64,000 nt of DNA from Chloroflexota bacterium (GTDB taxonomy: Bacteria; Chloroflexota; Dormibacteria; Dormibacterales; Dormibacteraceae). Location: assembly GCA_005880915.1 (NCBI GenBank), contig VBIW01000043.1, positions 1 to 64,000 of the forward strand, written 5' to 3'. The notes below the pieces were generated by a model, which worked only from the letters and a program-made list of their open reading frames with translations, had not been told where the DNA came from and made no database searches. Below are positions 32,806-41,677 of the stretch, piece by piece (position 1 is the first letter of the stretch; every line of letters starts with the position of its first letter). The translations under genes were made by a program, and so were the position numbers.

Positions 32806-33426
32806 CTACGCGGTCTCGGAGCTCACCGTGGCGATCAAGCCCGGTTGCCGGATGCCTTCCTCGATGTCTGCCTCTGGTCCATAAGAGTGCTTCAGCATCT
32901 GACGCATTCTTTCCTTGGCCACGGCCAGGCGAGAGGCAACCGTTCGCTCCGGGATGCCGAGCGCCTGGGCGATCGAGCGGTTGGTGTAGCCGTGATAGTG
33001 CCTGAGCACGATCACCGCGGCCTGCTTCGGCGGCAGCTTGGCGAGCGCCGCGGCCAGGTCGCTGTTCTCAGCCAGCACCTGAGGGTCGGGAGCGAGACCC
33101 GGGCGGCCGATTCGCCTGATGACCTCACCGACCTCGCGAAGTCGCATCTTGCGCTTGTAGGAGACCGCAGCGTTGACTGCGATCCGATGCACCCACGCCT
33201 CGGCCGGAGCGATAGGCTGCCACGTCGGCCACTTCTTGTACGCGCGCTCGAAAGCGTCCTGGACACAGTCCTCGGCGGCTGCTCGATCACCGAGCATCGC
33301 GGTAAGCGTCCCGAGGATCTTGCCGTAGGACGTCTCGTACAACCGATTGAAGTCCGCTTCATTGCCGGCCCGGTAGTCGTTTGCGAATCCTCCGGCATCG
33401 GCCGTCGTTGAGCTGATTACCGCCAT
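32806..33426 (-). CDS. ECF-type RNA polymerase sigma factor
   Basis: The 206-residue protein has sigma region 2 at about residues 25-95 (LYETSYGKILGTLTAML, then AEDCVQDAFERAYKKWPTW) and region 4 at about 130-185 with KLPPKQAAVIVLRHYHGYT and the HTH IAQALGIPERTVASRL. The linker AWVHRIAVNAAVSYKRK is characteristic. No anti-sigma gene is adjacent. A palindrome at 33530 may be its control site. Confidence 0.93.
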   Translation of the reverse strand: MAVISSTTADAGGFANDYRAGNEADFNRLYETSYGKILGTLTAMLGDRAAAEDCVQDAFERAYKKWPTWQPIAPAEAWVHRIAVNAAVSYKRKMRLREVGEVIRRIGRPGLAPDPQVLAENSDLAAALAKLPPKQAAVIVLRHYHGYTNRSIAQALGIPERTVASRLAVAKERMRQMLKHSYGPEADIEEGIRQPGLIATVSSETA

Positions 33427-33529
33427 GTGGTGTCGATTCCCCCTCGGATTGGTGCGCTCCCGGATGGGACCGCATTCCTGGGTTCAACCTTCGCGGCGGG
33501 AGGCCCCCTCCGTCACCGTACCGTTGTGA

Positions 33530-33545
33530 TGAGTTTTGTAACTCA
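33530..33545. promoter_or_regulatory. Possible operator upstream of the ECF sigma gene
   Basis: TGAGTT (33530-33535) and AACTCA (33540-33545) form a perfect 6-base inverted repeat with a TTGT spacer. It lies about 104 bases upstream of the sigma-factor start and within the gap to the dehydrogenase gene. A regulator site is possible, but the repeat is short. Confidence 0.35.
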
Positions 33546-33639
33546 CTTGTGGTATTGACAGTGACGGGCGCGGGGCATTGTTGACTGAGCGTGATACTGA
33601 CGAGGACCGAAAATAGTTCAGAACCGTGTGCGAGGTCAC

Positions 33640-34740
33640 CTAGCCTGCCGCTTGGAGTTTGATCTCCTCGCCTTTGGCGCCATGGGTTTCGGTAAGCGCC
33701 GGCCGAACTACAGCCTTGATGCTGTGCGGGTCGCGGCCCGCGGTCAGGGCTTGCTCCGTTTCGGCAAGGCCAAACTCGCCGGTGACCAGATCGTCAAGAT
33801 TGACTCGCCCCGAGGCAGCGAGAGCAATCGCGGTCGGCCACGTATTGGCGTAGCGGAAGGTGCCAGTGATGAGCAGCTCGCGTTGCTGGATCACTCCAAG
33901 AGGCAGCTTCAGCTCATCTGCACCCATCCCAACGAGAACGACTGACCCTGCCGGCCGAACCAAACGAATGCCTGCATCGATGGCGGCTGATGAACCTGAG
34001 CAATCGATGAACGCATCGAACTCACCGGCGATGTCATCAGAGCCCGGGACGGCGACCTCGGTGGCGCCGCGTCTCGAGGCCGCCGACAGCCGGTTGCGGT
34101 TCAGATCGCTCACGGTGATTCGCGTCGCGCCGACTGCACGCGCAACCATCGTCGTCACCAGGCCGATTGGCCCTGCCCCAGCGATCAGCAGCGAAGTCCC
34201 AGCCTGTGTACCGGCCTTGCGGTTTGCCCAGATGCCGACGGAAAGCGGTTCGAGCAGGGCAGCTGCGTTGTCGCTGATGTCATCGGGCACCGCGAAGGCG
34301 AGCTCTGATTTCACAGCGATGAATTCCGACAGAGTTCCATCGACCGGAGGCGTGCCATGGAACCTGATGTTCGGGCAGAGGTTGTATCTACCTGACCGGC
34401 ACTGATCACAACGACCACATGGCTCGCCAGGTTCGATGGCGACACGTTCGCCCACCCGTCCCGGTGAGACTCCCTTGCCGACTTCGACGATCTGACCGGA
34501 CGATTCGTGTCCCAGGACCAACGGGCTGCGGACCACGAAATCGCCGATGCGGCCGTGCTCGTAATAGTGGACGTCGGATCCGCAAACTCCGACCGACAGA
34601 ATCCGGGCCAGGACCTCGCCTTCCGACGGAGTTGGAACTTCACGCTGCTCAATTCGCAGGTCACGCGGCGCATGTAGGACCGCGGTGGTCATCGTGCCGC
34701 GTGGTCGACCAGGGTTGCCGGTCGACCTGGTTGGGGACAT
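33640..34740 (-). CDS. Zinc-dependent MDR dehydrogenase (sorbitol/xylitol/threonine type)
   Basis: The 366-residue enzyme carries both zinc sites. The catalytic zinc ligands are in GVCGSDVHYYEHG and LGHESSG. The structural zinc uses CGRCDQCRSGRYNLC. The Rossmann loop is AGAGPIGLVTTM near residue 180. This set is typical of sorbitol, xylitol and L-threonine dehydrogenases, which oxidise polyols or secondary alcohols with NAD(P)+. AAGGAG precedes the ATG at 34740 by 7 bases. It may be tied to sugar or polyol use elsewhere in the window; substrate unknown. Confidence 0.9.
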   Translation of the reverse strand: MSPTRSTGNPGRPRGTMTTAVLHAPRDLRIEQREVPTPSEGEVLARILSVGVCGSDVHYYEHGRIGDFVVRSPLVLGHESSGQIVEVGKGVSPGRVGERVAIEPGEPCGRCDQCRSGRYNLCPNIRFHGTPPVDGTLSEFIAVKSELAFAVPDDISDNAAALLEPLSVGIWANRKAGTQAGTSLLIAGAGPIGLVTTMVARAVGATRITVSDLNRNRLSAASRRGATEVAVPGSDDIAGEFDAFIDCSGSSAAIDAGIRLVRPAGSVVLVGMGADELKLPLGVIQQRELLITGTFRYANTWPTAIALAASGRVNLDDLVTGEFGLAETEQALTAGRDPHSIKAVVRPALTETHGAKGEEIKLQAAG

Positions 34741-34839
34741 GGTGGACTCCTTGCCGGAACGCGCCGGCCGTCTCCAGAGGTCTGGAGTGGACTGCTCCTG
34801 TCCTTACTATCGCCGAAAATCGCGCGGCAATCCGGGCGT

Positions 34840-35610
34840 CTAGTTGGCTCCGACGACCTTGAAGTCCTGATTGACGAAGATGTGGTGCGGCCAGTTGACG
34901 CCGATGTAGTGAACCTCGTACTCGCCGTCGGTCAGCTGCACGACGCGGTCGACGATGCCCCCCGGGTAGGCGGCCAGCGCAGCTTCAGTCGCCTTATTCG
35001 CAGTCGTTCCGCCGACGATCGTTCCCGAGCCCTGACTGTAGTTCGCCGGGATCTGACCGACCTGTTTCGACGTGGCCGGTGCACCGGGTTGGAAAGGGAT
35101 CACCCCTGCGGCCGAGGAGCTCGCCGATCCGCCGCCGCCGGCCGGTTGCACGATCACCTGCGTGGCGGTGATGGTCGTTCCGCTGGTCATCCCAAGGACG
35201 AGGACGTCTTCACCTGTTGTGACGGCGCTCGCCGAGGTCGCGGTGGTGCCGTTCTGGTAGGTCGTAGAGGTCCCTTCGTCGACGGTCACCTTCTGACCAG
35301 CTGAGGTTGACATCGTGAAGCTCGAGGTGGACACGCTGTCGACCGTGCCGGACGCTCCCCCTTCGGCTGGTCCAGACCGAGCGTTGGATCCCCCGCCGCC
35401 AGATCCGAAACCGCCGCCTGCTGCTGTTGCAGAGGGCGATGTGGCGGTTGCCGAAGGCGTGCCGCACGCGGTGGCAAGTCCGATCACCGCAGACATCAGC
35501 ACGGCGCAGGTGATCCATCGACTTCTTCTGTTCGCCGGCAACAGCCGTACCCCTGAAGCGGGGAGGGCGGGACCAGTTTCGGCGGGGCTCGTTGAGTCGT
35601 AATGCTTCAT
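34840..35610 (-). CDS. Exported lipoprotein with DUF5666-like domain
   Basis: The 256-residue product has a signal peptide ending in a lipobox (LATACG, Cys near residue 49). A Gly/Ser-rich linker follows, then a strand-rich domain of the DUF5666 type (SGTVDSVSTSSFTMST, then a KVTVDEGT strand). The C-terminus, about 195-256, has EAALAAYPGGIVDRVVQL and EYEVHYIGVNW, resembling a PepSY-like beta sheet. It is likely anchored outside the membrane and may bind metal or protein. AGAGGTG precedes the ATG. Role unknown. Confidence 0.72.
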   Translation of the reverse strand: MKHYDSTSPAETGPALPASGVRLLPANRRSRWITCAVLMSAVIGLATACGTPSATATSPSATAAGGGFGSGGGGSNARSGPAEGGASGTVDSVSTSSFTMSTSAGQKVTVDEGTSTTYQNGTTATSASAVTTGEDVLVLGMTSGTTITATQVIVQPAGGGGSASSSAAGVIPFQPGAPATSKQVGQIPANYSQGSGTIVGGTTANKATEAALAAYPGGIVDRVVQLTDGEYEVHYIGVNWPHHIFVNQDFKVVGAN

Positions 35611-35780
35611 GGTGGCGCACCTCTTGCTTGGTCAGCTATGCAGAGAGTCGCAGCCGTTCATCTGAGGTTCATGTGGGCAGCCTGTGAGGTTGCTGGTCGA
35701 TGCGTTGAACCCCGGTGCTGGTAAGTCCCCTGGTGCGACGCGTTTCTTTAATCAGGAAATCCTTACAGGGAGGTCACGTC

Positions 35781-36122
35781 ATGGCAACCACGCGTCAGAA
35801 GGCGGCCGCGAAGCGGAACATCAAGAAGGCCGTGTCGGTATCGGCCTCACGGCGACGAACCGGGATGGCGCCCAAGCGCGGCAAGCACCCGCTGAGCTCG
35901 CACGCGGAGCGCGAGATTCCCGCGACCAAGTTCGCGTTCCCCAAGGAACGCAAGGAGCCTCTTACGGACGCGCGGCATGTGCGCAACGCGATCGCTCGCT
36001 TCAACCAGGTGGAAGGGGTCAGCGAGGCGGAGCGAAGCGCGGCGTGGCGCCGCATCAAGACGGCGGCCAAGAAGTATGGGATCGAAGTCTCGATCAACAA
36101 GCCCAAGGCACGGACTCGCTGA
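35781..36122 (+). CDS. Small basic DUF6582-domain protein
   Basis: The 113-residue, Lys/Arg-rich protein starts MATTRQKAAAKRNIKKA, a basic N-terminal region. The DUF6582 core is at about residues 60-105 (PLTDARHVRNAIARFNQVEG, then RRIKTAAKKYGIEV). The same core is fused to a cyclase at 61378-62247. GGGAGG precedes the ATG at 35781; the frame stays open further upstream but without domain sequence. It may bind nucleic acid, given its charge, or act as a small helical adaptor. 13 bases separate it from the CBS gene, implying an operon. Confidence 0.78.
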   Translation: MATTRQKAAAKRNIKKAVSVSASRRRTGMAPKRGKHPLSSHAEREIPATKFAFPKERKEPLTDARHVRNAIARFNQVEGVSEAERSAAWRRIKTAAKKYGIEVSINKPKARTR

Positions 36123-36135
36123 AAAGGAGGATGTA

Positions 36136-36555
36136 ATGGCTCACGAAGTGCGCGAGGTCATGACCGAGAACCCCGTCATGCTCAAGGCGGAGGACACGCT
36201 GGTGGTAGCCGCACGCGCGATGCGAGATAAGGGCATCGGCGACGTCCTGATCATGAAAGACAGCCAGCTGTGCGGAATCGTTACAGACCGCGACATCACT
36301 GTCCGAGCGACCGCCGATGGCAAGGACCCGAACAAAGTCAAGCTCGGCGACATCTGCAGTCAGGAGCTGGTCACGATCAGCGCCGACCGCCCGGTCAGCG
36401 AAGCGATCAGCTTGATGCGGAACAAGGCCTTACGGCGCCTGCCGGTAGTTGAAGGCGCCAAGCCGGTGGGTATCGTCTCGATCGGCGACCTGGCGCTTGA
36501 GCTGGACGAGAGGTCAGTGCTTGCGAGCATCAGCGCCGCCGAGCCCAACGCCTGA
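36136..36555 (+). CDS. CBS-pair domain protein
   Basis: The 139-residue protein is two CBS motifs in tandem (about residues 8-60 and 75-130). They contain EVMTENPVMLKAEDTLV and the GIVTDRDI ligand-binding turn, then SRRLPVV-like ALRRLPVVEG and GIVSIGDLAL. Such pairs bind adenosine nucleotides or other nucleotides and act as energy sensors. AAAGGAGG precedes the ATG at 36136 by 5 bases, and it follows the DUF6582 gene. Stand-alone CBS pairs of this kind are frequent in soil actinobacteria; the partner is unknown. Confidence 0.92.
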   Translation: MAHEVREVMTENPVMLKAEDTLVVAARAMRDKGIGDVLIMKDSQLCGIVTDRDITVRATADGKDPNKVKLGDICSQELVTISADRPVSEAISLMRNKALRRLPVVEGAKPVGIVSIGDLALELDERSVLASISAAEPNA

Positions 36556-36734
36556 TGACCAAGATTTGAGGCCGTGACCTCGGCCAGGTAGGGCTCTCCG
36601 GGGTCAGCTCGGGTTTTTCTGAGGATAGGCCGGAATGCGGCCGATAAGTGCGGCGGCAGCCACATTCGCTGGCCGGCATCCGTCATCTATGGTGGAGCCG
36701 GCCGCCTGTTTAGCCACCGAAAGGAGAGCGTGAA

Positions 36735-37142
36735 TTGAGCAAGATTCATCTCGCGCCGTACATCAATTTCCAGGGCCACGCCAGGGAGGCCATGGAGCAC
36801 TACGAGAAGGTCCTCGGCGGCAAGCTCGAGATGTTTGCCTCCGACGAACAGGGGCAGCCAAGGCCCGCCGCGCACGGAGACACGATCATGCACGCACGGC
36901 TCGAGTCGGACGGGGTGGTCATCGTCGGCTCGGACGGCAGCCCGAAATACCCTGCGAAGGTGGGGGAGAACATCGGGCTCAACCTCGGTGGGACCGACCG
37001 CGCGCGGCTCACGAAAGCGTTCGAGGGCCTGGCCGAGGGCGGCCGGGTCAAGATGGCGCTCACGGACCAGCCGTGGGGCACAGCCGGCTGGCTGACCGAC
37101 CGGTTTGGCATCAACTGGAACATCGACATCGAGAAGTCCTGA
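36735..37142 (+). CDS. VOC family protein, PhnB-like
   Basis: The 135-residue protein begins KIHLAPYINFQGHAREAMEHYEKVLGG, the PhnB/3-demethylubiquinone-type VOC start. It contains HGDTIMHARLESDGVVIVGSD and ends DRFGINWNIDIEKS, the family's C-terminal FGxxWxx strand. It begins with TTG preceded by AAGGAG. The function of this subgroup is mostly unknown; methyltransferase-like activity is not implied. Stand-alone. Confidence 0.88.
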   Translation: MSKIHLAPYINFQGHAREAMEHYEKVLGGKLEMFASDEQGQPRPAAHGDTIMHARLESDGVVIVGSDGSPKYPAKVGENIGLNLGGTDRARLTKAFEGLAEGGRVKMALTDQPWGTAGWLTDRFGINWNIDIEKS

Positions 37143-37240
37143 AGGCTCGAGACGACTGAGGGTCAGCGGTCGATTACCGGCTCAGGACTGTTTGTCCGCG
37201 TGCGCTTCGGGGCCGGCCCGCACTATCAGAGGCTGCCTCG

Positions 37241-39064
37241 CTAGCTCAGATGGTTGGCTTCCCGAAGTCCATAGACCGGCGTCGGAATGCCCTCCATCCG
37301 CGCCTTCAGCTGAAGAGCCAGATATAAGGAGTAGTGGCGCGACTGGTGGAGGTTGCCGCCGTGAAACCAAAGCCCCTGCTGCTGGGTGGGCTTCCACATG
37401 TTGCGCAGCTCTCCCTCCCAGGGTCCGGGGTCTTTCGCGGTATTTGACCCGAGGCCCCAACACTTCCCGACCTTCGCCGCGACTTCCGCGGAGATGAGGT
37501 CCGCAGCCCATCCGTTCATCGATCCGTAGCCGGTTGCGTAGACGACGAGATCGGCGGGCAGAGACTTGCCATTACTCAGTACCACGGCGTTCTCCGTCAG
37601 TCGCACGACGTCGACGCCAGCCTCGAGCTTGATGTCACCGTTCGCCACGAGGTCGGAGGCCCCGACGTCGATGTAATAGCCGGAGCCGCGGCGCAGATAT
37701 TTCATGAACAAGCCAGAGTTGTCGTCGCCGAAGTCGAGCATGAACCCGGCCTTCTCAAGCCTTCCGTAGAAGTCGGCGTCGCGCTCGCGGATCGCGTCGT
37801 AGACCGGTATCTGGAACATATGCATGATTCGGTACGGGATGGACGCGAAGGTCAGGTCGGCTTTCTGGGTAGTCATTCCCGACGCCACCGCACTCTCCGA
37901 GTACAGGCTGGCAAGGCCAAGCTCCATGAGAGAGTCGGACTTTGACACATGGGTTGAGGACCGCTGAACCATCGTGACGTCTGCACCCACCTCCCAGAGG
38001 GCGGCGCAGATGTCGTGAGCAGAGTTGTTCGAGCCGATCACGACCGCCTTCTTTCCCCGGTACGCGTCTGGTCCGGGATGTTCGGAAGAATGGTGCTGAT
38101 CGCCCTTGAAGGAGTCCATGCCATCGATTTCGGGAAGGCTTGGTTTGCCGGACATGCCGGTGGCCAGCACCAGCTGCTTCGGGCGCAGCGTCGTCTGGAC
38201 TCCATCGCGCTCGACGACTACGGCCCACTCCCCGGTCGCCTCGTCATACGACGCTCGCTTGCACTCGGTCGAGCTCCAGTAGTTGAGCTCCATGACCCTG
38301 ACATACATCTCGAGCCAGTCGGCAATCTTGTCCTTCGGTGAGAACACCGGCCAGTTCGGCGGGAAGTCGATGTACGGAAGGTGGTCGTACCAGACCGGGT
38401 CATGCAAAGTCAGCGACTTGTACCGCTTGCGCCAGGCATCGCCAGGTCGCGGATTGCGGTCGACGATGATCGTCGGCACGGCGAGCTGGCGCAGCCTGGC
38501 GCCGAGAGCGATGCCGCCCTGCCCGCCTCCGACGATGACCACGTACGGCTGTGTGACGCGGCCGAGCTCTTCCGCCTCTTGCCGCCGCTGCTCGAGCCAG
38601 GTTTGCCGATTCGGGACGGCGCCGTGTTCGGTTCCTTTCGGTCGCCTGTCACGCTTCGGCTCTTCATGGCCTTTGAGCTCGTTCAGCGTCGTCAGCAGCG
38701 TCCACGCCTTCCCGTCCCTTAGTCGGAGATGACCCAGTCCCTGACCGACCGAAGTCTCGAACTTGATCCAGCTTTCGGTAGGCGTGTCGGCCTCGCCAAG
38801 CTCGTCGGTCACTGCGAAACCACTCGGCTTTGTCCGGTCGATCGTCTGGGCGAGCATGTCGCGAACGCCTTCGGGGCCTTCGACTGTGACGATGTTCCAG
38901 CTGAAAGCGACCAGGTCGCGCCAGAAGCAGTCATCGACGAACAGGGCGGCTGCCGCATCGACGTCCCGGGCCGTGAGGGCCTGCTGGAAGTCCGCGAGCC
39001 ACTGCCTCACCTCGTTATTCGTGGCCGAGGCGTCGCGCAGTCTCTCCGAGGTTGTTTCGCTCAA
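37241..39064 (-). CDS. SnoaL-like domain fused to flavin-containing monooxygenase
   Basis: From the TTG at 39064 the protein has 607 residues; GGAG lies 8 bases upstream. The in-frame GTG at 39130 would add 22 residues without a ribosome site. Residues about 10-140 are SnoaL/NTF2-like (ALTARDVDAAAALFVDDCFW). The rest is a Baeyer-Villiger/FMO-type oxygenase, with a first FAD loop VIVGGGQGGIALG, an FMO-like FKGDQHHSSEHPG motif, a second dinucleotide loop VVIGSNNSAHD and an ATGY motif near the end. It should oxygenate a ketone, amine or sulfide with NADPH. The fusion may supply a binding or cyclisation pocket. Confidence 0.87.
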   Translation of the reverse strand: MSETTSERLRDASATNNEVRQWLADFQQALTARDVDAAAALFVDDCFWRDLVAFSWNIVTVEGPEGVRDMLAQTIDRTKPSGFAVTDELGEADTPTESWIKFETSVGQGLGHLRLRDGKAWTLLTTLNELKGHEEPKRDRRPKGTEHGAVPNRQTWLEQRRQEAEELGRVTQPYVVIVGGGQGGIALGARLRQLAVPTIIVDRNPRPGDAWRKRYKSLTLHDPVWYDHLPYIDFPPNWPVFSPKDKIADWLEMYVRVMELNYWSSTECKRASYDEATGEWAVVVERDGVQTTLRPKQLVLATGMSGKPSLPEIDGMDSFKGDQHHSSEHPGPDAYRGKKAVVIGSNNSAHDICAALWEVGADVTMVQRSSTHVSKSDSLMELGLASLYSESAVASGMTTQKADLTFASIPYRIMHMFQIPVYDAIRERDADFYGRLEKAGFMLDFGDDNSGLFMKYLRRGSGYYIDVGASDLVANGDIKLEAGVDVVRLTENAVVLSNGKSLPADLVVYATGYGSMNGWAADLISAEVAAKVGKCWGLGSNTAKDPGPWEGELRNMWKPTQQQGLWFHGGNLHQSRHYSLYLALQLKARMEGIPTPVYGLREANHLS

Positions 39065-39245
39065 ACGAGACACTCCAGGTGGAAGGCTTGGGAGCTTCGC
39101 TGGAAAGCCCGGGTGAGCAAAGTATCTCACCGTATCTCTACGAGGTCGAGTCCACCCCGACCCGGCGTCTGAAGTAGGGCTACCGGAAACAAACCGCCAA
39201 CAAGATCCTGAAACTCGAGCCGCAGTCTTCAGATAGCATCACGTC

Positions 39246-39908
39246 ATGTCAGCGATGAAGTGCCCTTACTGCACGATCGCTTTCACGTGGACGGCTAGCA
39301 GCTCCCAACATGTCGCCCACGACGACGAAGCTGCGTGGCGAATGGAGTCCGCTAACTGCCCTGAGTGCGAGAAGGCAATCATCCAATTGGTGATGACAGT
39401 CGCTGATCCCGACAACGTCACGCGGCGCCGTGAAGCGCGCCGCTGGACGGTACAACCCAGGGTGACCAATCGACCACCGTGCCCACCCCAGGTGCCCGCG
39501 CCCATCCGAACCGATTATCTGGAAGCCTGCCTTGTGTTTGACGACAGCCCAAAGGCGTCTGCTGCATTAAGCCGACGGGCGCTTCAGCACATCCTTCGCG
39601 ACGCGGCGAAGGTCAAGCCCGGCAATCTTGCGGACGAAATCGATCAGGCGTTGGCAAGCAAGACGCTTCAGTCTTCAGTCGCCGAAAGCTTGGACGCGGT
39701 TCGGCACATCGGTAACTTCGCGGCGCATCCAACCAAAAGCAAGAACACCGGCGAAGTTATCGACGTCCTGCCGGGTGAAGCTGAATGGAATCTGGACGTC
39801 GTCGAAGCGCTGTTCGACGTCTACTACGTGCAACCCGCAATTCTTGCGGTCAAGAAAGCAGCCATCAACGCCAAGCTGGCGGAAGCAGGCAAGCCCTCGA
39901 TCTCGTGA
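39246..39908 (+). CDS. Zinc-ribbon plus DUF4145 protein
   Basis: The 220-residue protein has an N-terminal CxxC pair (CPYC at residues 6-9) and a second (CPEC at about 38-41) that would bind zinc. A DUF4145-like region at about 88-165 follows: TDYLEACLVFDDSPKASAALSR, LQHILRDAA and RHIGNFAAHP. DUF4145 occurs in proteins linked to restriction or signalling. It begins a five-gene run with GTGA and close junctions. No catalytic residues are visible. Confidence 0.75.
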   Translation: MSAMKCPYCTIAFTWTASSSQHVAHDDEAAWRMESANCPECEKAIIQLVMTVADPDNVTRRREARRWTVQPRVTNRPPCPPQVPAPIRTDYLEACLVFDDSPKASAALSRRALQHILRDAAKVKPGNLADEIDQALASKTLQSSVAESLDAVRHIGNFAAHPTKSKNTGEVIDVLPGEAEWNLDVVEALFDVYYVQPAILAVKKAAINAKLAEAGKPSIS

Positions 39909-40303
39909 TCGTCCCACGCATCGTCGTGGTCGCTGGGTCGATCGCCATCGTCGTGCTGGTGCTGCTGGTCGCCTTTCTCGTCCTGCGCGGTGCGCTGGTG
40001 CCGACCGATGCGGTCTACGTCGTCAGCCACCCGCAGTGGGGCGCTTGCACCCAGACCGGGCAGTCCGTCCACTGCACGGCCATCGCGACGGTCACGAATC
40101 AGGGCGGCAGCCGCGTGGCGCGCGTCCAGTACCTTGCCTTCTACCTGCCGGACGGCAGTGGGTGCGACGCCGACATACCGGTCATCGATCCGGGTGCGTC
40201 GCGAAGCCTCAGCTGCGTGGTTACGATGGGCAGCAACTTCCCACCTGGGACGACGGGCAGCCAGACGCCCACCGATCCGCCCAAAGCTGTCGTTCAGCCG
40301 TGA
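39905..40303 (+). CDS. Hypothetical exported or anchored protein
   Basis: The 132-residue product starts at GTG 39905, overlapping the DUF4145 stop by 4 bases. A strong membrane segment at about residues 6-28 (VVVAGSIAIVVLVLLVAFLV) is followed by an extracytoplasmic beta-rich part with Cys residues (GACTQTGQSVHC, SGCDAD and LSCVV) suited to disulfides, ending in a Pro/Thr tail. The layout resembles small anchored beta-sandwich proteins. Unrecognised. Confidence 0.6.
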   Translation: MIVPRIVVVAGSIAIVVLVLLVAFLVLRGALVPTDAVYVVSHPQWGACTQTGQSVHCTAIATVTNQGGSRVARVQYLAFYLPDGSGCDADIPVIDPGASRSLSCVVTMGSNFPPGTTGSQTPTDPPKAVVQP

Positions 40304-40321
40304 CGGAGGGCCCCCCGATCA

Positions 40322-41143
40322 TTGGAACTGACTGAACAGTCGTTGACGGCGGAAGACAAATCGGCGCTTCAGCCGGTTGCCGATCGGTTGGGTAGCTTGA
40401 TCGCCAACAGCACGACCAACCTTGTTCATGATGCGACTTTCAAGCCAGCACCCGACTCGCGGATCGACAAGGCGATGAAGGCAAAACTGGAGGACGCATA
40501 CGAACTTGCCCGCCAGCGGCTGGTTTCAGCCGAAGACCACCTGCGAACCATATTTGGCGTACTGACCGGGCCGAACCCGATGCCGCATTTCTCGCTGTTC
40601 ACGCTGGTTCGCGGTGCGGCCATACCAACGGTTCATGCGAGATACCTGCTTGACGGGACGATTGATGAACAGGCCCGGCTTGGCCGTGGACTCAGTGCCC
40701 GGCTGGAAAACCTGAAGCAGCAACAGAAGGTGCATCCAGAGATTCAGGGCACTTTTTTCGATGAGCGAGTCGAGCATCTTGTGAAGCGGGCCGAAGGCAA
40801 CCGGATAGCTGTCATCCGAAGCAAGAACGGGGTGGTGCTGGGGTTCGGGGGGCAGTGGCCGACCGATACCGAGCTGTTTGAGAAGTACGTGCCAGACGTC
40901 GGGAAAACCTATTTCCAGTATCTCTCCGGCTACGCTCATTCGCTCGCGTGGGCGCAGCTTCCCAGCCATCGCGCACAGCCGTCAGATGACCCGGAGATAA
41001 GTCTTGTGCCCACCGATGTCAACGTGCCGGTGTTCGCCGCCGTGCTGAGTGGCGCCCTAACGCTGTACGACGACACGATTGGCTTCTACCTGGGCCACGG
41101 TGGCTATCCACCGATGGTGTGGGCTGAGGCGAAGAAAAGTTGA
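40322..41143 (+). CDS. Hypothetical soluble protein
   Basis: The protein of 273 residues begins with a TTG at 40322, with GGAGG 11 bases upstream. It has helical sequence throughout (DKAMKAKLEDAYELARQRLV) and an HFSLFTLVRGAAIPTVHARYLLD segment. No signal peptide or family motif is recognised. It is third in the run, and its stop overlaps the next start. It is probably cytosolic and may work with its anchored neighbours. Confidence 0.58.
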   Translation: MELTEQSLTAEDKSALQPVADRLGSLIANSTTNLVHDATFKPAPDSRIDKAMKAKLEDAYELARQRLVSAEDHLRTIFGVLTGPNPMPHFSLFTLVRGAAIPTVHARYLLDGTIDEQARLGRGLSARLENLKQQQKVHPEIQGTFFDERVEHLVKRAEGNRIAVIRSKNGVVLGFGGQWPTDTELFEKYVPDVGKTYFQYLSGYAHSLAWAQLPSHRAQPSDDPEISLVPTDVNVPVFAAVLSGALTLYDDTIGFYLGHGGYPPMVWAEAKKS

Positions 41144-41676
41144 TCGATTGGTGGCGTCACCTTGATCCTGCGGTTGCGGGCGGCATTGTTGGCGCCATCG
41201 TAGGTGGCTTCTTCACGATCGCCGGCGGCTTCGGAGGCGCTTGGCTGGTCGGCTGGCTAGACGGCAGGCGCGAAGAACGGCAACAGGTGCGGGAACACGG
41301 CGCTGCGGTGCGGGCGGTTATCTATGAATTAACCACGCTGTTGGCCGGGATCACGCTTGTCCTTGATCACAAGACATACGTCGCCATCGACACGCCTGAT
41401 TGGGCATACCGGGCTGTGTTCATGGTTCTCATCGCCCGCCTGCCTGAAGCCCTCGCCCAGAACGTCGCCTTCGCATACTCCCAACTGTCCATCCTGCGGT
41501 ATCACCTGAATGACGGAGCCAAGGGCAGCAGCATGAACTTCGATGCAATCCAGATAGTCGAACGCTCGATCGGCCGCGCGCAGGAGGCGTTACGGATGTA
41601 CGCCCGGACACTGAAGATCGACGTGGAAGCACCAGCGCGCGACCGGAAGGCAGCGATGCGATCGGAACACGAATAG
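41140..41676 (+). CDS. Hypothetical membrane-anchored protein
   Basis: The 178-residue protein has a Gly-rich hydrophobic N-terminus at about residues 11-40 (GGIVGAIVGGFFTIAGGFGG), then a charged helix (REERQQVREHGAAVRAV) and a largely helical cytosolic part. A TTG start overlaps the upstream stop by 4 bases. Anchor-plus-helical layout matches neighbours at 41678 and 42794. No enzyme motif. Unrecognised. Confidence 0.58.
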   Translation: MIDWWRHLDPAVAGGIVGAIVGGFFTIAGGFGGAWLVGWLDGRREERQQVREHGAAVRAVIYELTTLLAGITLVLDHKTYVAIDTPDWAYRAVFMVLIARLPEALAQNVAFAYSQLSILRYHLNDGAKGSSMNFDAIQIVERSIGRAQEALRMYARTLKIDVEAPARDRKAAMRSEHE

Positions 41677-41677
41677 A

